A DNA stretch of 6,850 nucleotides from Saprospirales bacterium (lineage in GTDB: Bacteria > Bacteroidota > Bacteroidia > Chitinophagales > Saprospiraceae), in assembly GCA_024642645.1 (NCBI GenBank), contig JAHEAS010000187.1, forward strand, positions 1 to 6,850, given 5' to 3'. The translations under genes and the position numbers were made by a program. Shown piece by piece: positions 5,012-6,850 of the stretch (its first letter is position 1; each line of letters starts with the position of its first letter). Below the pieces are notes generated by a model. The model was given only the letters and a program-made list of their open reading frames with translations, had not been told where the DNA came from and searched no databases.

Positions 5012-6850
5012 ATGGCAACATCACCAAATAGCAATAGCAACGGCTCCCCCGGCTCAACCCACGAAGAAGGTCACATCATCACCATCTCCGGCATGTACGA
5101 GAACTATTTTCTCGACTATGCCAGTTACGTCATCCTAGAGCGGGCAGTGCCTGCCATAGAGGATGGCCTGAAGCCCGTACAGCGGCGCATCCTGCATGCC
5201 ATGTACGAAAAGGATGACGGGCGCTACCACAAAGTGGCGAACATCATTGGAAACACAATGCAGTACCACCCGCACGGAGACGCAGCCATCGGGGATGCGC
5301 TCGTGAATGTGGGGCAGAAGGAATTACTCATCGACACCCAAGGGAACTGGGGCGACTTCCGCACCGGCGACTCGGCGGCGGCCTCTCGATACATTGAGGC
5401 ACGACTCACGAAGTTTGCCCTCGAAGTGGCATTCAATCCTCAAACCACTGATTGGACAGTCAGCTACGACGGGCGAAAAAGAGAACCGGTCTCCTTGCCC
5501 ATGAAGTTTCCATTGATTCTGGCGCAGGGCACAGATGGTATTGCCGTTGGGCTTTCCACCAAAATGCTGCCCCACAACTTCATTGAGCTTATCAAGGCCA
5601 GCATTGATATTTTACACGGGAAAAACGTCAAAATCTATCCCGACTTCATGACCGGGGGCAGCATTGACGTGACCGACTACCAAGGTGGTCAGCGTGGGGG
5701 CAAGGTTAAGGTCAGGGCGAAAATCGAAAAGGCCGACAAGAACCTGATTTTGATAAAAGAACTGCCCTATGGCGTGACGACCGTTTCTCTCGCCGAGAAC
5801 ATCAGCAAGGCGGTAGAAAAGGGTCAAATCAAAATCAAAAAGATAGACGACAACACCGCTGCCGAAGTGGAAATTGCCATCGAACTGACACCCGGCACTT
5901 CGCCCGACGTGGCCATTGATGCGCTTTATGCCTTCACCGATTGCGAAGTGAGCATTTCGCCCAATGCCTGCATCATTGTTGACAACAAACCGATTTTCAC
6001 CACGGTGGAGAATATCCTGCGCATTTCCACCGAAAATACCAAGGACCTGCTGCGTCAGGAACTCGAAATCAAGCGAAAGGAACTGGAGGAAAAATGGCTC
6101 TTCTCCAGCCTCGAAAAGATTTTCATCGAGAACCGTATTTACCACCAAATCGAAGAATGTGAATCCTGGGAGGAGGTCATCGCAGTTATTTATCGGGAGC
6201 TTCGCAAATACGTGTCCGTACCCTCTGAAAACCCAAAAGACAGCGACAAAAGACTCAAGCTTTTTCGGGAACTGACGGACGACGACATCACCCGTTTGAC
6301 CGAAATCCGCATCAAGCGTATTTCGAAATACAACGGGTTCAAGGCCGATGAGCTCATCGAAAAGCTCATCGAGGAACTGGAGGAGACAGAGCACCACCTG
6401 GCCCACTTGACCGAATATGCCGTTGCTTATTTTCAAAACTTGCTAGATAAATACGGCAAAGGCCGGGAGCGCAAGACCACCATTTCCGGTGGTTTCGAAA
6501 CCATCCAAATCACACAGGTTGTGGCCAACAATGCCAAACTTTACGCAGACCTAAAAGAAGGCTTCGTGGGCATGGGACTCAAAAAAGAAGGCGAATTCAT
6601 CTGCGATTGCTCGGATATTGACGACATCATCGTGTTCCGCAAGGACGGCAAAATGGTCGTCACCCGCATTTCCGACAAAACCTTTGTGGGCAAAGACATC
6701 ATCCATGTGGACGTCTGGAAAAAAGGCGACGAGCGCACCACCTACAACATGATTTACGTGGATGCCAAGAGCGGAGTCAGCAAGGCCAAGCGTTTTAATG
6801 TCACCGCCATCACCCGTGACAAAGAGTACGACCTGACGATGGGCAACCCG
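5012..6850 (+). CDS. parC: DNA topoisomerase IV subunit A, partial at the 3' end
   Basis: The 613 visible codons run to the window edge without a stop; full Bacteroidota homologues are roughly 850-900 residues. Together with ParE the enzyme cuts and passes duplex DNA to decatenate daughter chromosomes. After an 18-residue Ser/Asn/Gly-rich tail, residues about 27-490 form the breakage-reunion core. DGLKPVQRRIL is at 51-61, the winged-helix segment YHPHGDAAIGD at 85-95, and R126 with catalytic Tyr127 in ASRYIEARL. The tower and coiled-coil region follow to about residue 480 (ELIEKLIEELEETEHHLAHL). From about 495 the beta-pinwheel C-terminal domain begins (CDCSDIDDIIVFRKDGK). No gyrase-style GyrA box is seen in the visible part, and the segment before HPHGD is of ParC type, so ParC is preferred over GyrA. 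The start at 5012 is the first ATG after the preceding stop and follows an A-rich leader. Confidence 0.92.
   Translation, partial: MATSPNSNSNGSPGSTHEEGHIITISGMYENYFLDYASYVILERAVPAIEDGLKPVQRRILHAMYEKDDGRYHKVANIIGNTMQYHPHGDAAIGDALVNVGQKELLIDTQGNWGDFRTGDSAAASRYIEARLTKFALEVAFNPQTTDWTVSYDGRKREPVSLPMKFPLILAQGTDGIAVGLSTKMLPHNFIELIKASIDILHGKNVKIYPDFMTGGSIDVTDYQGGQRGGKVKVRAKIEKADKNLILIKELPYGVTTVSLAENISKAVEKGQIKIKKIDDNTAAEVEIAIELTPGTSPDVAIDALYAFTDCEVSISPNACIIVDNKPIFTTVENILRISTENTKDLLRQELEIKRKELEEKWLFSSLEKIFIENRIYHQIEECESWEEVIAVIYRELRKYVSVPSENPKDSDKRLKLFRELTDDDITRLTEIRIKRISKYNGFKADELIEKLIEELEETEHHLAHLTEYAVAYFQNLLDKYGKGRERKTTISGGFETIQITQVVANNAKLYADLKEGFVGMGLKKEGEFICDCSDIDDIIVFRKDGKMVVTRISDKTFVGKDIIHVDVWKKGDERTTYNMIYVDAKSGVSKAKRFNVTAITRDKEYDLTMGNP

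Noticed and set aside
5612..6436. 274-codon open frame on the minus strand inside parC
   Set aside because: It lies wholly antisense to a strongly conserved parC frame, and its product is a compositional mirror of that gene with no recognisable domain.
1..6850. CRISPR array, tRNA, rRNA or insertion sequence
   Set aside because: No regularly spaced repeats, no cloverleaf or rRNA-like stretch, and no transposase frame or terminal inverted repeats were seen.

Overview
The window looks like chromosomal DNA of a Bacteroidota member, probably Saprospiria or Chitinophagia. The evidence is an M28 peptidase with the layout of exported Bacteroidota enzymes, a ParC of the Bacteroidota type, an ECF sigma factor next to an N-terminally anchored outer-membrane barrel protein, TAnnTTTG promoter elements and no Shine-Dalgarno sites. 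The class-level placement is inference from protein style only.

Layout from left to right. (1) 1-1466, minus strand: an exported M28 zinc peptidase whose C-terminus lies outside the window. (2) 1467-1651: a 185-bp divergent spacer with a promoter -7 element for the peptidase and a pair of 10-bp palindromic sites in tandem. (3) 1652-1993, plus strand: a small DUF6166-like protein of unknown function. (4) 2013-4282, minus strand: a two-gene operon, an ECF sigma factor followed with a 4-bp ATGA overlap by a 561-residue protein. That protein has three tandem 30-residue helical repeats, one inner-membrane helix, a long Pro/Ala/Thr-rich linker and a C-terminal beta-barrel. (5) 4283-4588: a 306-bp AT-rich divergent spacer with a good Bacteroidota promoter for the plus-strand genes. 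(6) 4589-4981, plus strand: a 130-residue remnant of a DUF1016/YhcG protein that has lost part of its N-terminal domain and all of its PD-(D/E)XK nuclease domain. (7) 5012-6850, plus strand: the first 613 residues of topoisomerase IV subunit A (parC), which runs off the window.

The most interesting unit is the sigma/barrel operon. One polypeptide appears to span from the cytoplasm, where it could hold the sigma factor, through the inner membrane and periplasm into the outer membrane. It could therefore pass outer-membrane state directly to transcription. The layout resembles the dual-membrane-spanning anti-sigma factors reported in Bacteroides thetaiotaomicron, but here the cytoplasmic part carries three copies of one repeat. 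The remaining genes do not form an obvious pathway with it.
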